From assembly GCF_007750395.1 (NCBI RefSeq), contig NZ_CP036281.1, forward strand, positions 95,211 through 159,210: 64,000 nt of DNA, written 5' to 3'. This document shows positions 39,537-50,361 of the stretch, piece after piece. Position 1 is the stretch's first letter, and every line of letters starts with the position of its first letter. Made by a program: the position numbers and the translations under genes. Below the pieces are notes generated by a model. The model searched no databases and was not told the origin of the DNA. It saw only the letters and a list, made by a program, of their open reading frames with translations. Origin of the DNA: Polystyrenella longa. GTDB taxonomy: Bacteria > Planctomycetota > Planctomycetia > Planctomycetales > Planctomycetaceae.

Positions 39537-40028
39537 TCAAGCCGGGTCAGGGTTTTGCAACTCCAACGTTTCCATCACGCTGTACCCGGCCGCCTGCATT
39601 CCCAGTTGCTCATAAGTAGATTGAGCGATTTTATTCTGTAGTTCGACATACAGACGAATACCCACCACATCTGTTCGAGCGCGAGCGCGTTCGACGATGG
39701 CCTGGTAAAGCTGTTTGAAGATTCCCTGTCGCCGAAAGTGGCTGGCGATATACACGCTTTGTAGCCACCAGAATTCGCCATTGCGCCAGTCACTCCACTC
39801 GCGAGTGAACATCACCTGCCCCACGACTTTTCCCGAAATTTCGGCAACGAGGTATTTCCCCTTCGTCGAATCGGCGAGCAGGACTTCAAGCCCCGCGCGC
39901 AAAGTTTCGCGGTTGAGTTCTTTGCCCTCTGTTTCGCGCGCTAATTGACTGTTGTATTCGACCAGCGTGTCGATGTCGCAAGTCGTTGCCTCACGTATAG
40001 AGACGGCATTTTCAGGGGGCTGGTTCAT
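39537..40028 (-). CDS. GNAT-family N-acetyltransferase
   Basis: Start at ATG 40028 with GGAG eight bases upstream. 163 residues with N-terminal SIREATTCDIDTLVEYNSQL, LVAEISGKVVGQVMF, LQSVYIASHFRRQGIFKQLY (acetyl-CoA loop, R-R-Q-G-I-F) and LYVELQNKIAQSTYEQLGM. Typical GNAT elements; the substrate is unknown. Not linked to either neighbour in an obvious pathway. Confidence 0.88.
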   Translation of the reverse strand: MNQPPENAVSIREATTCDIDTLVEYNSQLARETEGKELNRETLRAGLEVLLADSTKGKYLVAEISGKVVGQVMFTREWSDWRNGEFWWLQSVYIASHFRRQGIFKQLYQAIVERARARTDVVGIRLYVELQNKIAQSTYEQLGMQAAGYSVMETLELQNPDPA

Positions 40029-40432
40029 GGATCTGAACTCCAATTTCAGGCAAATAAGAGAGTGTTTTTAATGGGAAAATGAGTTGGGTTCACCAGTCAA
40101 ATTTCGGAAATTTTTTGATTCCTTATCAACATTTCTACACAGTCCTGCACAGCTGGAGCAATCAACAGTTCTCGTGTTGTCCGATATCGCGAAAGACAAG
40201 TTGGGCAAAACAGAGAAAATAGATCGTGCTGGCGAAAGTTTGCCGGACAGGCTGGCGATATTAATCAGGCAGAGGGTTGCTGTCAGGTAGAGAGGGCCAA
40301 GTGGTTGGCCCCGACCCACAGCTTCTCAACACGAGGCCGCACTCGCCTCGATCGTCCCCGAACTTGAATGAACCGAATACAACAGCGGACTTGCCCCGTC
40401 CTGCTTTTTTAATAACGCGAGAGGAACTGGCT

Positions 40433-41683
40433 GTGAATAACCCAGATTATAAGTCGAGAAGAATTTACAGTTCTGAAATCATGGAGATGAAACGACACAC
40501 ACGAAACATGTTGATCATGGGTCTGATTGTGGGTCTGTTTTGCTCCCGTTTCCTGATTGTCCGTCCTCTGGAAAAACGAGTTCGTGAACTCAATAAACAG
40601 ATGGTTAATGTCCAGGTCGACATGGAAGACCTGGTGGGTGCTCGCGACACCGTTTGGAAAACGAACAATCTACTCAGCAGTCTCGAACGTCAGCAGGAGC
40701 AACTGGAAACGGCGACCGCCGCCTTGGAGCAGATTACCGAACTGAGAGTACAACTGGTTGAAGAATCCCGGAAGTCGAGCAAAGCATTCGCTTCACTCGA
40801 TCTGATTCAGTCGGTGCATGACGAACTGGTTCGCCAGCAGTCATCCACTAACGAAGCGGCTGGCATGCTGGATGAAATGATCGAGCTGCAGGATCGCCTG
40901 CTGATGCAGGATGAGAATTCCTACGATGCTGAATTGGCACTCGATCAACTGGCACGCGTTAAACAGCTCGCTCTCTCGGAAGCGGCTGATGCGGACCTCG
41001 CAACTTCGGGGTTGCGTCAACTGGCGACTCTCAAGCAGGATCTCATTCAGACAGCGAGCACGAACAAAGCGGCTCAGAAATCGGCTGGCGAGCTGATTGG
41101 AATGAAGCAGGCTTTGCTCGACGGTAGCGAAGACAATGCCGCCGCTCGTGCTGCCACGGATCAGCTACTGGGGATGAAAGATCAGATTGTCCTCCGTTCC
41201 GGTCAACTGACACAGGCCCGCACTTCGATGACTGAACTGCTCTCCATCCAGCAGAAACTGGCTGCTGTCGAGAACATGAATACATCGGGAGAGAAACTCG
41301 AAACGCTGATCGGTCTGCAGGATCGCATCTTAAAGCAGTCGGATTCACTCGCCAGTGCTGTTGAAGCTCTAGAACTGCTCGCCGACTTCCGCGTCGAGTT
41401 GACCAACCATGTATCCTCGATGCAGGGAATTCGCCGCGAGCTGGTCGAACTGGCCATGCTGCAGACTTCACTGGGTCAGGTCCTGCAGAATCTGGAACCT
41501 CTGACGGAACTCGCCAACCTGCGACGGTTGCCCTCGTCCGAAATTCGGAGTGCCGCTCGCACGATTCTTGATAACCGGGAAGGCAGCCAGGCCAGCCAGT
41601 TAGTCGATCAGTCTCAAGCAAAATTCGAAGGAGCCAAATCGGCTCAGGAAATCAAACCGGTTCCAGCCCCCCGGGCTGAGTAA
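40433..41683 (+). CDS. Membrane-anchored coiled-coil protein with internal repeats
   Basis: GTG start at 40433 (AGAGG upstream); an ATG at 40481 is alternative. About 416 residues: short cytoplasmic N-terminus, one TM (MLIMGLIVGLFCSRFLIV), then a long extracytoplasmic coiled coil. From about residue 110 a roughly 31-35-residue unit recurs at least six times with the pattern L..L..(M/I)...(L/K)..L/V, e.g. MLDEMIELQDRLLMQ, LRQLATLKQDLIQ, AGELIGMKQALLDG, TDQLLGMKDQIVLR, MTELLSIQQKLAAV, LETLIGLQDRILKQ. No family recognised. A strong terminator follows. It may be a periplasmic spacer or tether. Confidence 0.8.
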   Translation: MNNPDYKSRRIYSSEIMEMKRHTRNMLIMGLIVGLFCSRFLIVRPLEKRVRELNKQMVNVQVDMEDLVGARDTVWKTNNLLSSLERQQEQLETATAALEQITELRVQLVEESRKSSKAFASLDLIQSVHDELVRQQSSTNEAAGMLDEMIELQDRLLMQDENSYDAELALDQLARVKQLALSEAADADLATSGLRQLATLKQDLIQTASTNKAAQKSAGELIGMKQALLDGSEDNAAARAATDQLLGMKDQIVLRSGQLTQARTSMTELLSIQQKLAAVENMNTSGEKLETLIGLQDRILKQSDSLASAVEALELLADFRVELTNHVSSMQGIRRELVELAMLQTSLGQVLQNLEPLTELANLRRLPSSEIRSAARTILDNREGSQASQLVDQSQAKFEGAKSAQEIKPVPAPRAE

Positions 41684-41738
41684 TCGACGGTGGCTCGGCC
41701 AAGTGCTGAATGCCAGATAAAACCATGATTCCGTTGGG

Positions 41739-41770
41739 AAACAGGCAGGGAAGAAATTCCCTGCCTGTTT
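41739..41770. terminator. Strong terminator with GAAA tetraloop
   Basis: A perfect 14-bp stem AAACAGGCAGGGAA / TTCCCTGCCTGTTT closed by GAAA (41753-41756). It follows the coiled-coil gene; the T-run is partly inside the stem, so it may also be read from the other strand. Confidence 0.85.
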
Positions 41771-42196
41771 GTATTTACACTTCCTTCACTTCGCGATGCC
41801 TCGCAGAGGGGGAGATTTATTTGCTCTCGGCTTATGATAAACGAGCCGTCCGTCTGTTCGCAGACCCTTCTGATAGGCCTTCATTCCTACAGCACGGGCA
41901 ACGTCACAAGCTGGGGAAATGGGGAATGATGATGGCCTTGTCCTGTATGAAAGGGAGAACTATACTCTCCACCCACCTTTTTCGGGCCAGAATATCGATC
42001 GAAAGACCTGCCTTGGCCCGGTAAATTCCCCAAGATCGTCCTGCTACTGAGGCGGGATGCCGTTTTTCAGGGAATGAATTTCAACATCCACAGGCCGCTG
42101 AGTTCGGAACTATTTGTGTTCTGAATAATTTCAGTAGGCCTGATTCAGTCCGGCGATGAACGTGATTCATCGATTTCCGGCGACGAGGACAAGGGC
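41771..42196. other. Intergenic before the FabZ-FabF block
   Basis: 426 bases. A 104-codon ORF at 41710-42024 overlaps the terminator and has no motif; not called. The promoter for the fatty-acid-like block must be here. Confidence 0.4.
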
Positions 42197-42670
42197 ATGC
42201 GATTTGCGCTGATTGATCAGATTGTCGATATGAAGGCGGGTGAGTCCATCACCGCCATCAAAAACCTGTCATTGGCAGAAGAATATCTCGCCGATCACTT
42301 TCCCGGTTTCCCTGTGATGCCGGGCGTTTTAATGCTGGAAACGCTGGTTCAAGCGGGTGCCTGGTTGATTCGCCACACCGAAAACTTCGAACATAGCACT
42401 GTCATGCTCAAGCAGGCAGGGGCCCTCAAATTCAATAATTTTGTCTCCCCCGGACAGACGTTAACCGTCAATCTGACCACTCACAAATGGGAAGACGACG
42501 GGATCACGTTTAAAGCGAAGGGGCAGATCGGGGATGTTTCGGCTGTTTCTGCTCGCATTATTCTGCAACGATTCAATCTGAGAGACAAAAACCCGAACAT
42601 GGCGAGTGCGGACGAATTCCAGATTCAAAAATCGAAGGAAATGTTTCAGCACATTTACAAACAGGACTAA
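42197..42670 (+). CDS. FabZ-type beta-hydroxyacyl-ACP dehydratase (first copy)
   Basis: 157 residues, hotdog fold. Catalytic His34 in DHFPGFPVMPG and Glu48 in LMLETLVQ match the FabZ His/Glu pair, 14 residues apart. The N-terminus is short and lacks the usual HRYP segment (begins MRFALIDQIVDM). First of a plus-strand FabZ-FabG-ACP-FabZ-FabF block. It dehydrates 3-hydroxyacyl-ACP or modifies a specialised chain. Confidence 0.9.
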   Translation: MRFALIDQIVDMKAGESITAIKNLSLAEEYLADHFPGFPVMPGVLMLETLVQAGAWLIRHTENFEHSTVMLKQAGALKFNNFVSPGQTLTVNLTTHKWEDDGITFKAKGQIGDVSAVSARIILQRFNLRDKNPNMASADEFQIQKSKEMFQHIYKQD

Positions 42671-43002
42671 GCCTCTTTCACAATTTGTGGAGTCCCTGTT
42701 TTTGAGGGTCGTCACGAGATTCGCGTTGTGAACAGAAGAATACACGTTGGAAACGAATTAACTCGGAGAAAAGCCGTTTTTAACCACGGTATTTGGGAAG
42801 AATGGGTTGCCTGAAGGTACGACAGCCGAGCTTCAATTTACTACAATTTCAGCCAACGTTCCGCCTGTGGGCAGACAGCAGGTTTGCTTCCAGTACGAGG
42901 CGGGGCGTATCAGGTTAACGGATTAACACGGGGGTGAGTTCATTCCGCCGGTTGCGGTTTCAGGAACTCCTCTGAAAAAAGTCATTATCAGGAATACATA
43001 TT
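42671..43002. other. 332-bp spacer between FabZ and FabG genes
   Basis: No gene, repeat or hairpin seen. Unexpectedly long for a tight operon, so the second gene may have its own promoter. Confidence 0.4.
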
Positions 43003-43755
43003 ATGAAATTGTCAGGCAGGACAGCGATCGTCACGGGTGGTAGCCGGGGAATCGGCCGTTCCATCGTACAAGCTCTGGCGAAAGAGGGAGCCAAAGTCGC
43101 CTTTGTCTACCGATCAAACAAAGAGGCTGCCGATCAGCTGGTGTCCGAGCTGGAGCTCGATCAACGCGAAGTTCTCGCGATTCAGGCCGATGTCGCCTCC
43201 TCCGAGGAAGCGGATCGCGTCGTGAAGGAAGTGATTGAGAAATGGGAAAAAGTCGACATCCTCGTAAATAATGCCGGCATTATTCGCGATGGATTGCTAG
43301 CTACGATGGGGCCAGAACAGTGGCAGGACGTGATCACCACTAACCTGACTTCTGTCTACAACTTCTGTCACGCCGTCGTTCGACCGATGATGTCTGCTCG
43401 TTATGGTCGTATTATCAATATGTCTTCCGTCGCTGCTGAATTTGGCAATTCGGGACAAGTGAACTACGCGGCCAGTAAAGGGGGGATCGAAGGTCTTACC
43501 CGCTGTCTCGCTGGAGAACTGGCCCGCCGGAACATCACCGTCAACGCGGTTGCTCCCGGATTTATCGAAACGGACATGACGACGGATGTTGTCAACGCAG
43601 CTGGCGATCAGATTAAAAAACAGATTCCCTGCAAACGACTTGGACTGCCGGAAGATATTTCCAACGCCGTTCTTTTTCTGGCAGCGGACGAATCATCATA
43701 CATTACTGGACAAAGCATCAAGGTCGATGGCGGATTGACACTCGGAGGAATCTAA
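43003..43755 (+). CDS. fabG: 3-oxoacyl-ACP reductase (FabG)
   Basis: A 250-residue short-chain dehydrogenase: NAD(P) loop GGSRGIGRSI, NNAGIIRDGL, catalytic Ser in INMSSVAAEFG and Tyr/Lys in NYAASKGGIEG, and the C-terminal GQSIKVDGG. The Asn, Ser, Tyr, Lys set is complete. It is likely the reductive step of the block. fabG here could also act on non-ACP substrates. Confidence 0.94.
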   Translation: MKLSGRTAIVTGGSRGIGRSIVQALAKEGAKVAFVYRSNKEAADQLVSELELDQREVLAIQADVASSEEADRVVKEVIEKWEKVDILVNNAGIIRDGLLATMGPEQWQDVITTNLTSVYNFCHAVVRPMMSARYGRIINMSSVAAEFGNSGQVNYAASKGGIEGLTRCLAGELARRNITVNAVAPGFIETDMTTDVVNAAGDQIKKQIPCKRLGLPEDISNAVLFLAADESSYITGQSIKVDGGLTLGGI

Positions 43756-43984
43756 TTCCTCAAGAATCTGCTCAATTCTAAGGTCATTGTTGCCTGAGAA
43801 TTGGCCGATAATTGACTCCGTTGCCGATACAAATCGTAACGATGCTAACGGTTACTACCACAACACATAATATTCACCAACAGGTTCTGGGTCAGAGTAT
43901 CCCCGGATATCTCTCAGAGCAGTTGGTTTTCCAGACAAAGAACGTAATAGTTCCCGAACTCACACCAAAACGAGGAGAGATTTG

Positions 43985-44377
43985 ATGGCGTTAACTGACG
44001 ACGAAATTTTGGCAAAAGTACAAGACACACTGGTGGAAGCCCTCTCGGTCGATGACGACGAGGCGACTCCCGAAGCCACACTCGTCGGTGATCTGGGTGC
44101 GGAATCGATCGACTTCCTGGACATCGTTTTCCGGTTGGAAAAGAACTTCGATATCAAAATTCCGCGTGGCGAACTCTTCCCGGAAGACCTCGCTTCCGCT
44201 GATTCCGGATTTGTCGAAGGTGGCAAAGTCACCGAGAGCGGAATCGCCCGTCTGCGTGAAAAAATGCCTCATGCCAACGTCGACAAACTGGAAGAAGATC
44301 CTCAGGTCGAGAACATTCAGAATCTGTTCACCGTCCAGATGATCGTCAACTTCGTCAAAGCAAAACTGAGTGCCTGA
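43985..44377 (+). CDS. Long acyl carrier protein
   Basis: Start at ATG 43985 rather than the TTG before it. 130 residues, against about 78 in a normal ACP. Ser41 in LGAESIDFLDIVFRLEK carries phosphopantetheine. Helix III is followed by an insertion of about 45 residues (GELFPEDLASADSGFVEGG, ARLREKMPHANVD) before the last helix NLFTVQMIVNFVKAKL. The insertion may interact with the special dehydratases or FabF. Followed by a hairpin and a second FabZ-type gene. Confidence 0.88.
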   Translation: MALTDDEILAKVQDTLVEALSVDDDEATPEATLVGDLGAESIDFLDIVFRLEKNFDIKIPRGELFPEDLASADSGFVEGGKVTESGIARLREKMPHANVDKLEEDPQVENIQNLFTVQMIVNFVKAKLSA

Positions 44378-44407
44378 AACGGCTGAACTCTGTTGGCCTT
44401 ATTCTCG

Positions 44408-44442
44408 CCGACGATCCAGCTGCAACCTGGCTTGATCGTCGG
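44408..44442 (+). other. Hairpin between ACP and second FabZ-type gene
   Basis: A 9-bp stem CCGACGATC / GATCGTCGG around a 17-base loop. It lies 30 bases after the ACP stop codon and 45 bases before the next start; it could be an mRNA stability element or an attenuator. No T-run. Confidence 0.5.
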
Positions 44443-44486
44443 TTCCGAGTTAACGATCGCATCGCGACCTGTAGTGGATTAACCCC

Positions 44487-44966
44487 ATGCGCTGGATCTG
44501 GATAGACAAATTTCTGGAACTTGAAAGTGGTTCTCACGCACGCGCGGTGAAAAACATCACCTTGGCGGAAGAGCATCTGCACGACCATTTTCCCGGATTT
44601 CCGGTGATGCCCGGGTCATTAATGCTCGAGGGAATGGCACAAACCGGTGGGATTCTCCTCGGTGAAAAGAATAATTTCGAGCATATCGTGGTGCTCGCCA
44701 AAGTTCCTAAAGTGGTATACCACAGCTGGGCCTGTCCTGGTGATACGTTGATTTACACGGCTAAACTCCTTTCCGATAACGAAAAGGGGGGAACCGTCGC
44801 CTGTGAAGGACACGTCGGCGATCGGTTGGTGGTTGAAGCGGAAATCGTCTTTTTCCATCTCGATTCCAATGATCCGAACGTTAAAGGAGTTGATCAGAAA
44901 AACTTCGTCTTTTCGATGAATCTGATGTCGGTGATGGAAGTTGGCAAAGCGGGAACTGGGGATTGA
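44487..44966 (+). CDS. FabZ/FabA-type dehydratase (second copy)
   Basis: 159 residues. His34 in DHFPGFPVMPG and Glu48 in LMLEGMAQ are in the same positions as in the first copy. It begins MRWIWIDKFLELESG and is a diverged paralogue of it, not a recent duplicate. Its longer C-terminus (FSMNLMSVMEVGKAG) differs. Two different dehydratases in one block suggest separate steps, for example dehydration and isomerisation. Confidence 0.9.
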   Translation: MRWIWIDKFLELESGSHARAVKNITLAEEHLHDHFPGFPVMPGSLMLEGMAQTGGILLGEKNNFEHIVVLAKVPKVVYHSWACPGDTLIYTAKLLSDNEKGGTVACEGHVGDRLVVEAEIVFFHLDSNDPNVKGVDQKNFVFSMNLMSVMEVGKAGTGD

Positions 44967-45140
44967 AGCGTTTCAGAATGACATATTCTGCGTGCTTCAC
45001 CTGCTTTTTTCTCCTCGATGCTGCTTTCTCCCTGATACTACGCCCGTTACAACTGATGTACCCTAGGCAGAATTTCTCTGATCACCGATAATTGGGCGTT
45101 CTCTCCATTTCCTAAATTCAACTATTCAGGTTAAGTCATC

Positions 45141-46424
<1,284 letters not shown>

Positions 46425-46745
46425 TCCATCTGCCGTAGATCGAGCCACCTTATGTAGTTTCAGCTCTGCAGAATAGAGTCGATCATGGATTACCCAGAAT
46501 TGGCATTTTCACCAAATCATTGAGTGGAAACTGACTGCACTGCTACGGTAGGATCAATCTCACCTTTCGGATCCTGCATTGAGTGGCAACATTCAGTACT
46601 GTGCCCTTTCATTACCTGACCCAGCCCTGTACTTCAGGTCGTTCACATTTCTTTGGGGATAGCTCAAGATTTTGGAACGACAATCTGGCGGAGTTTGCCA
46701 GAACGAATGCAGAGTTTTAAAACTGTAAATAGAGAAGCCGCTGGG
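46425..46745. other. Intergenic before the hydrolase
   Basis: 320 bases; the upstream part of a longer hydrolase ORF (from 46653) was not included because the first residues lack family character. No repeat seen. Confidence 0.4.
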
Positions 46746-47750
46746 ATGGATTACCTTCTCATTCTGAGCCAGATCATTCTGGGAATATTGGCCGTCATGC
46801 TGGTACTCGACATCGTGTTGAGAACCACGGCGGTCTATATCATTCTGCCCATTTTTGAACGACGGCCCCCGTTTGGGATTCGTCCTGCTTTTCCAGATCC
46901 CAAAGCGGAAGTCATTGAATTCCCCACGACCGACGGTCTGAAACTCCGTGGTAGTCTGTACCGGAATCCTGAACTACCTCCAAAAGGGTTGGTGGTCTTT
47001 TGTCCGGAATTCGGTGGTTCGCACTGGTCTGCTAAATGGTACTGCAACGCTCTGATTGATGCCGGCTTTTCTGTTCTCTCCTTCGATTTTCGAAACCAGG
47101 GAGCCAGCGAGCACCTGGCTAGTTATCGAGTGATGCACTGGTTGAGCGATTACGAAGTGCAGGACGCGATCTCGGCTGTCGAATACGCGCAGTCCCGTGA
47201 GGAATTGGCGGATCTGCCTGTGGGGATGTTTGGGATCAGTCGAGGGGGTGGGGCGGCATTGGCAACCGGTGCCAAACTGGATCGCGTCGAGGCGGTGGCG
47301 ACCGAAGGAGCCTTCACCACCGACAGCATGATGTTCCACTTCGCGATTCGCTGGGCCACGTTGTACTTTCCGCCCTGGATCATCGATCGGCTTCCAGATC
47401 TCCATATGAGGATCTCGCTGACGATCGTCCGTTGGATCAGTCAGTGGCGGCACGGATGTCATTACCTGGTGCTTGAAAAATTATTGCGCCGCTTGAAAAA
47501 GAAGCCGGTAATGATGATGAATGGCACCAAAGACAGCTATGTCCATATGGATATTCCTCACAAAATCTTGAAGCGAGCCGGAGGACAGCCCTATCATCAA
47601 CTCTGGGAAATACCCAACGCAAAGCACAATTTAGGACGCGAAACCATTCCTGAAGAATATGACCAGAAACTGGTCGAGTATTTTTCCCAGACCCTGAATT
47701 CCGAAGCCAGTGCGGTGGAACCCTCTGTTCGTACGTCCGAGATTTCTTGA
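46746..47750 (+). CDS. Membrane-anchored alpha/beta hydrolase
   Basis: Start set at ATG 46746; starts at 46653 and 46707 add an unremarkable extension. One N-terminal TM (MDYLLILSQIILGILAVMLVLDI). Hydrolase core: KGLVVFCPEFGG (oxyanion region), DFRNQGAS, nucleophile in GMFGISRGGGAA, acid in MMNGTKDSYVH, and His in NAKHNLG. The family includes esterases and acyl-chain handling enzymes. It stands 320 bases downstream of fabF on the same strand, so a role in releasing or remodelling the product is a possibility. Confidence 0.85.
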   Translation: MDYLLILSQIILGILAVMLVLDIVLRTTAVYIILPIFERRPPFGIRPAFPDPKAEVIEFPTTDGLKLRGSLYRNPELPPKGLVVFCPEFGGSHWSAKWYCNALIDAGFSVLSFDFRNQGASEHLASYRVMHWLSDYEVQDAISAVEYAQSREELADLPVGMFGISRGGGAALATGAKLDRVEAVATEGAFTTDSMMFHFAIRWATLYFPPWIIDRLPDLHMRISLTIVRWISQWRHGCHYLVLEKLLRRLKKKPVMMMNGTKDSYVHMDIPHKILKRAGGQPYHQLWEIPNAKHNLGRETIPEEYDQKLVEYFSQTLNSEASAVEPSVRTSEIS

Positions 47751-47974
47751 CTCCGCGTTTTCCGTCATGTTACAAACGTAAGACATGATCGTGGGCAATC
47801 ACCGTTTTAACTGTCTGTCTTCGTCGGTCTCTGTCGAAAACATTCCGGTGGATTTCGAATCACGTAGAACATTGCCGTAAGCGGGCTGTACGGGCAATAT
47901 CTGCATTTCCCCCGGATGTGCCGCACAATCCCTCGTTCATTCACGTCTTTTTCTCCTTTCGGATAGGGTTCCCG

Positions 47975-48703
47975 ATGACATTGGTCACATTGCAGGCCAT
48001 TGAAGGTCTAGAGCGGGGTCAGGTTTACCAGAACCTGAAACCACCGATAACGATGGGCCGGGAAGAGGAGAATTCCATTCGGCTGAACGACGAACGCGTC
48101 AGCCGATTTCACGCTAAAATTCAGGAGGACCAGGGCCATCTCATTTTTACGGACCTGGGCAGCACGAATGGCAGTCGTGTGAATGGCGTCCCCGTTCATC
48201 TGCACGTGCTTCAAGTTGGCGACCAGATTTCCATTGGTCGCTGTTTGCTGGTACTGGGGGATGACGAGGAACTGGCGCAGTTCTTTGCGGAGCAGGGCCC
48301 ACCCGCCGTCAGTCTGACGGAATCGGGACAGTTGATTGATGATGAGACAGAATCAGCCGCGAGCATCAAGAACGGTGCCAGTGAAGAACCTATCGGAGAT
48401 TCTGGGCCGGTGGAACTGCCCCGTCTTGTAAAGGCACCCGAATTGCCACAAGGGTTAAACCTGCTGCAGAAGACGTTGCTGTCGGACTATCTCGTTTATG
48501 TCCATGGACAACTTGGGCAAATCATTAGTACGGCCCGGCAAATGAATCCCGATGAAGCTGATTCCAATGAAGGGCTTGCTGCGGAGAATATGCAGGAGGA
48601 ATCGGCGGATATGCAAATGAGCTGGTCGCATTGGCAGCAATTAATTCAGCTGGAGATTCAGCTGTCGCGACACCTCAAAAAACTAGCTGATCCGGAAGAG
48701 TAA
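47975..48703 (+). CDS. FHA-domain protein
   Basis: Start at ATG 47975 (the longer ORF from 47918 adds 19 residues). 242 residues. The FHA domain spans about 1-110: GREEENSIRLNDERVSRFHA, LIFTDLGSTNGSRVNG, QVGDQISIG: the Arg, Ser and His/Asn positions that read phosphothreonine are present. The acidic C-terminal half is helical and unmatched. It could read marks made by the kinase at 28 kb, but they are far apart; that is inference. Confidence 0.9.
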   Translation: MTLVTLQAIEGLERGQVYQNLKPPITMGREEENSIRLNDERVSRFHAKIQEDQGHLIFTDLGSTNGSRVNGVPVHLHVLQVGDQISIGRCLLVLGDDEELAQFFAEQGPPAVSLTESGQLIDDETESAASIKNGASEEPIGDSGPVELPRLVKAPELPQGLNLLQKTLLSDYLVYVHGQLGQIISTARQMNPDEADSNEGLAAENMQEESADMQMSWSHWQQLIQLEIQLSRHLKKLADPEE

Positions 48704-48789
48704 CATCGAATCCCCACCCTCTGGTGAGTATTCAGCCACGATAAAAAAAGTAGGCTGTGCGAGAATTCCGCGATAACAGCCCCAGAACG

Positions 48790-49467
48790 TTACGGCAGAA
48801 GCAGGCCTTCTCGGATGGCAAAGCGGGCAAGTTCAACGCGATCGTGGATGCCCAACTTGTGCATAATTCGATATTTGTGGCTATCAACCGACTTGGTGGA
48901 GAGGTGCATGTCTTTCGCAACCTCCTTAACGCTTTTGCCGCGGGCAAGCTGACGTAACACCTCGAATTGTCTGGATGTCAATTTCTTCAGACTGTGGGGA
49001 GAGTCAATCGTGTACTTTTTGGTTTGGCGGTTATACCGCAGCCGCTGCTGAATTTCCTCGGAGAAAACTTGTTCTCCCTGATGGATTTTCGGGATCGCTT
49101 CCAGCAGTTTGCAGAGCGGGTCGACCTTCAGCAGGTATCCATGAGCTTCCAGACGCAGAGCCTGCTCGATGAACACATTCACCAATTGGTTGGTGAGAAA
49201 GCAGATTCGCGTCGGCAATTCCTGGCGTTTCATCTCTTCGCAGAGTTCGAAGGTCCCCCCCTGTGTCAGGGCGAGATCGAGAACCAGGATGTCGGGACGA
49301 TGCTCTAGCAGCAGGGGTAGGGCTTCCTGCGCACTCTCCGCGACGCCCACTACTTGCAGGGTCGATTCCCGATTTATTCGGAAGGAGAGACTATCTAAGA
49401 AAATTCGATGATCGTCCAGAAGGACTAATCGAATTGGTTGTATTCGGTCACTGAGGTCGGAAGACAT
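48790..49467 (-). CDS. Response regulator, NarL/FixJ (LuxR-type HTH) family
   Basis: Start at ATG 49467 with AAAGG upstream; the TTG at 49488 is unlikely. 225 residues. Receiver: acidic pair LLDDH (Asp18/19), phospho-acceptor Asp64 in LVLDLAL, FLTN and LLKVD. LuxR-type HTH at the end: LTSRQFEVLRQLARGKSVKE, VAKDMHLSTKSVDSHKYRIM. DNA-binding activator or repressor. No histidine kinase is adjacent. Confidence 0.93.
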   Translation of the reverse strand: MSSDLSDRIQPIRLVLLDDHRIFLDSLSFRINRESTLQVVGVAESAQEALPLLLEHRPDILVLDLALTQGGTFELCEEMKRQELPTRICFLTNQLVNVFIEQALRLEAHGYLLKVDPLCKLLEAIPKIHQGEQVFSEEIQQRLRYNRQTKKYTIDSPHSLKKLTSRQFEVLRQLARGKSVKEVAKDMHLSTKSVDSHKYRIMHKLGIHDRVELARFAIREGLLLP

Positions 49468-49602
49468 AAACGCAAACCTTTGGCCCAAAAGCTTTATGCA
49501 TCTTCCCGAAGCGGTCTATCTCAATTTTCAACTAATCAGTTCGGTGGATACGTCATTTGATAAATGAGTATTTTCCGGCAACTACCTGAAGGAGAGAAAA
49601 CC

Positions 49603-49680
49603 ATGGTTGATAAACTGCTTCTGAAAAACGGCTATTCAAAACAACGAATCAATCAGATGAGATTGCGTCAATTATCTTGA
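49603..49680 (+). CDS. Possible 25-aa small protein
   Basis: A short ORF (MVDKLLLKNGYSKQRINQMR plus LRQLS) preceded by the excellent site GAAGGAGAGAAAACC. Highly basic, hydrophobic near its start, and divergent from the response regulator. The site is much better than chance, but the length alone cannot prove it is made. No homologue is known to me. Confidence 0.35.
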   Translation: MVDKLLLKNGYSKQRINQMRLRQLS

Positions 49681-50361
49681 ATTATGAGAGGTAATGATCA
49701 ATCCTCGAAGGCAATCGGTCCTCAGCAACAGGCCCACGTGGATCACGACAGTATATAAATAGAAAAACGAAGCATTTGCTCGCTTAGAACAAGTGAAACT
49801 AAAAGCCTCTCCATAATCGGAGATGCTCGGCATTTTAGCGACAAAATTCTCTTCGAGACGTCTGAATTGATTCAAAACAGAGACGAGACGTCTCGATCTG
49901 AAAAGCAATAATCTATTATTTAAAAAGCACAATAGTTGACATCGTCTGAACAACCGTTCGCATTTAGAAACTTTATTGAAAATTAGCGGTTTGACAATAG
50001 CAAAACCGATTTTACAGGAAAACACCTCCTTAAGATCGCGCTGCTGGGTGTTTCGACAACAATCTGAACAATTGCCCTTGGCTTCCGGAAGATAGGGAGA
50101 AAAGGATGGAAAAACCGTGCAAGTTGAATTTTGGATTCTATGTTTAGGCATTAAATCAATGCATCTGCCGCAGAGTCTGAACCACATCTCCATTGGAGAA
50201 TGTGAGGATATCTCGCAGATAAAATGAAATTTGTCACAGTTAATCAGTCATGAACCCACACAAATTGTGTTTTTTCAGGCTTAGACCTGACAAGAGCCTC
50301 CCTCATGTCCAGGAATTTTGCCTTCGATTTGTCTCCACTCAACCCTGTGGAAGGAGCAGTA
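49681..50361. other. AT-rich intergenic
   Basis: About 680 bases. A 173-codon minus ORF (49672-50193) is Cys/Arg/Ser-rich with no motif or ribosome site and was rejected. The stretch probably holds the promoter of the CheX/CheY genes. Confidence 0.4.

Noticed and set aside
49672..50193. 173-codon minus ORF
   Set aside because: Composition is Cys/Arg/Ser-rich with no motif or start signal, typical of an open frame in AT-rich noncoding DNA.
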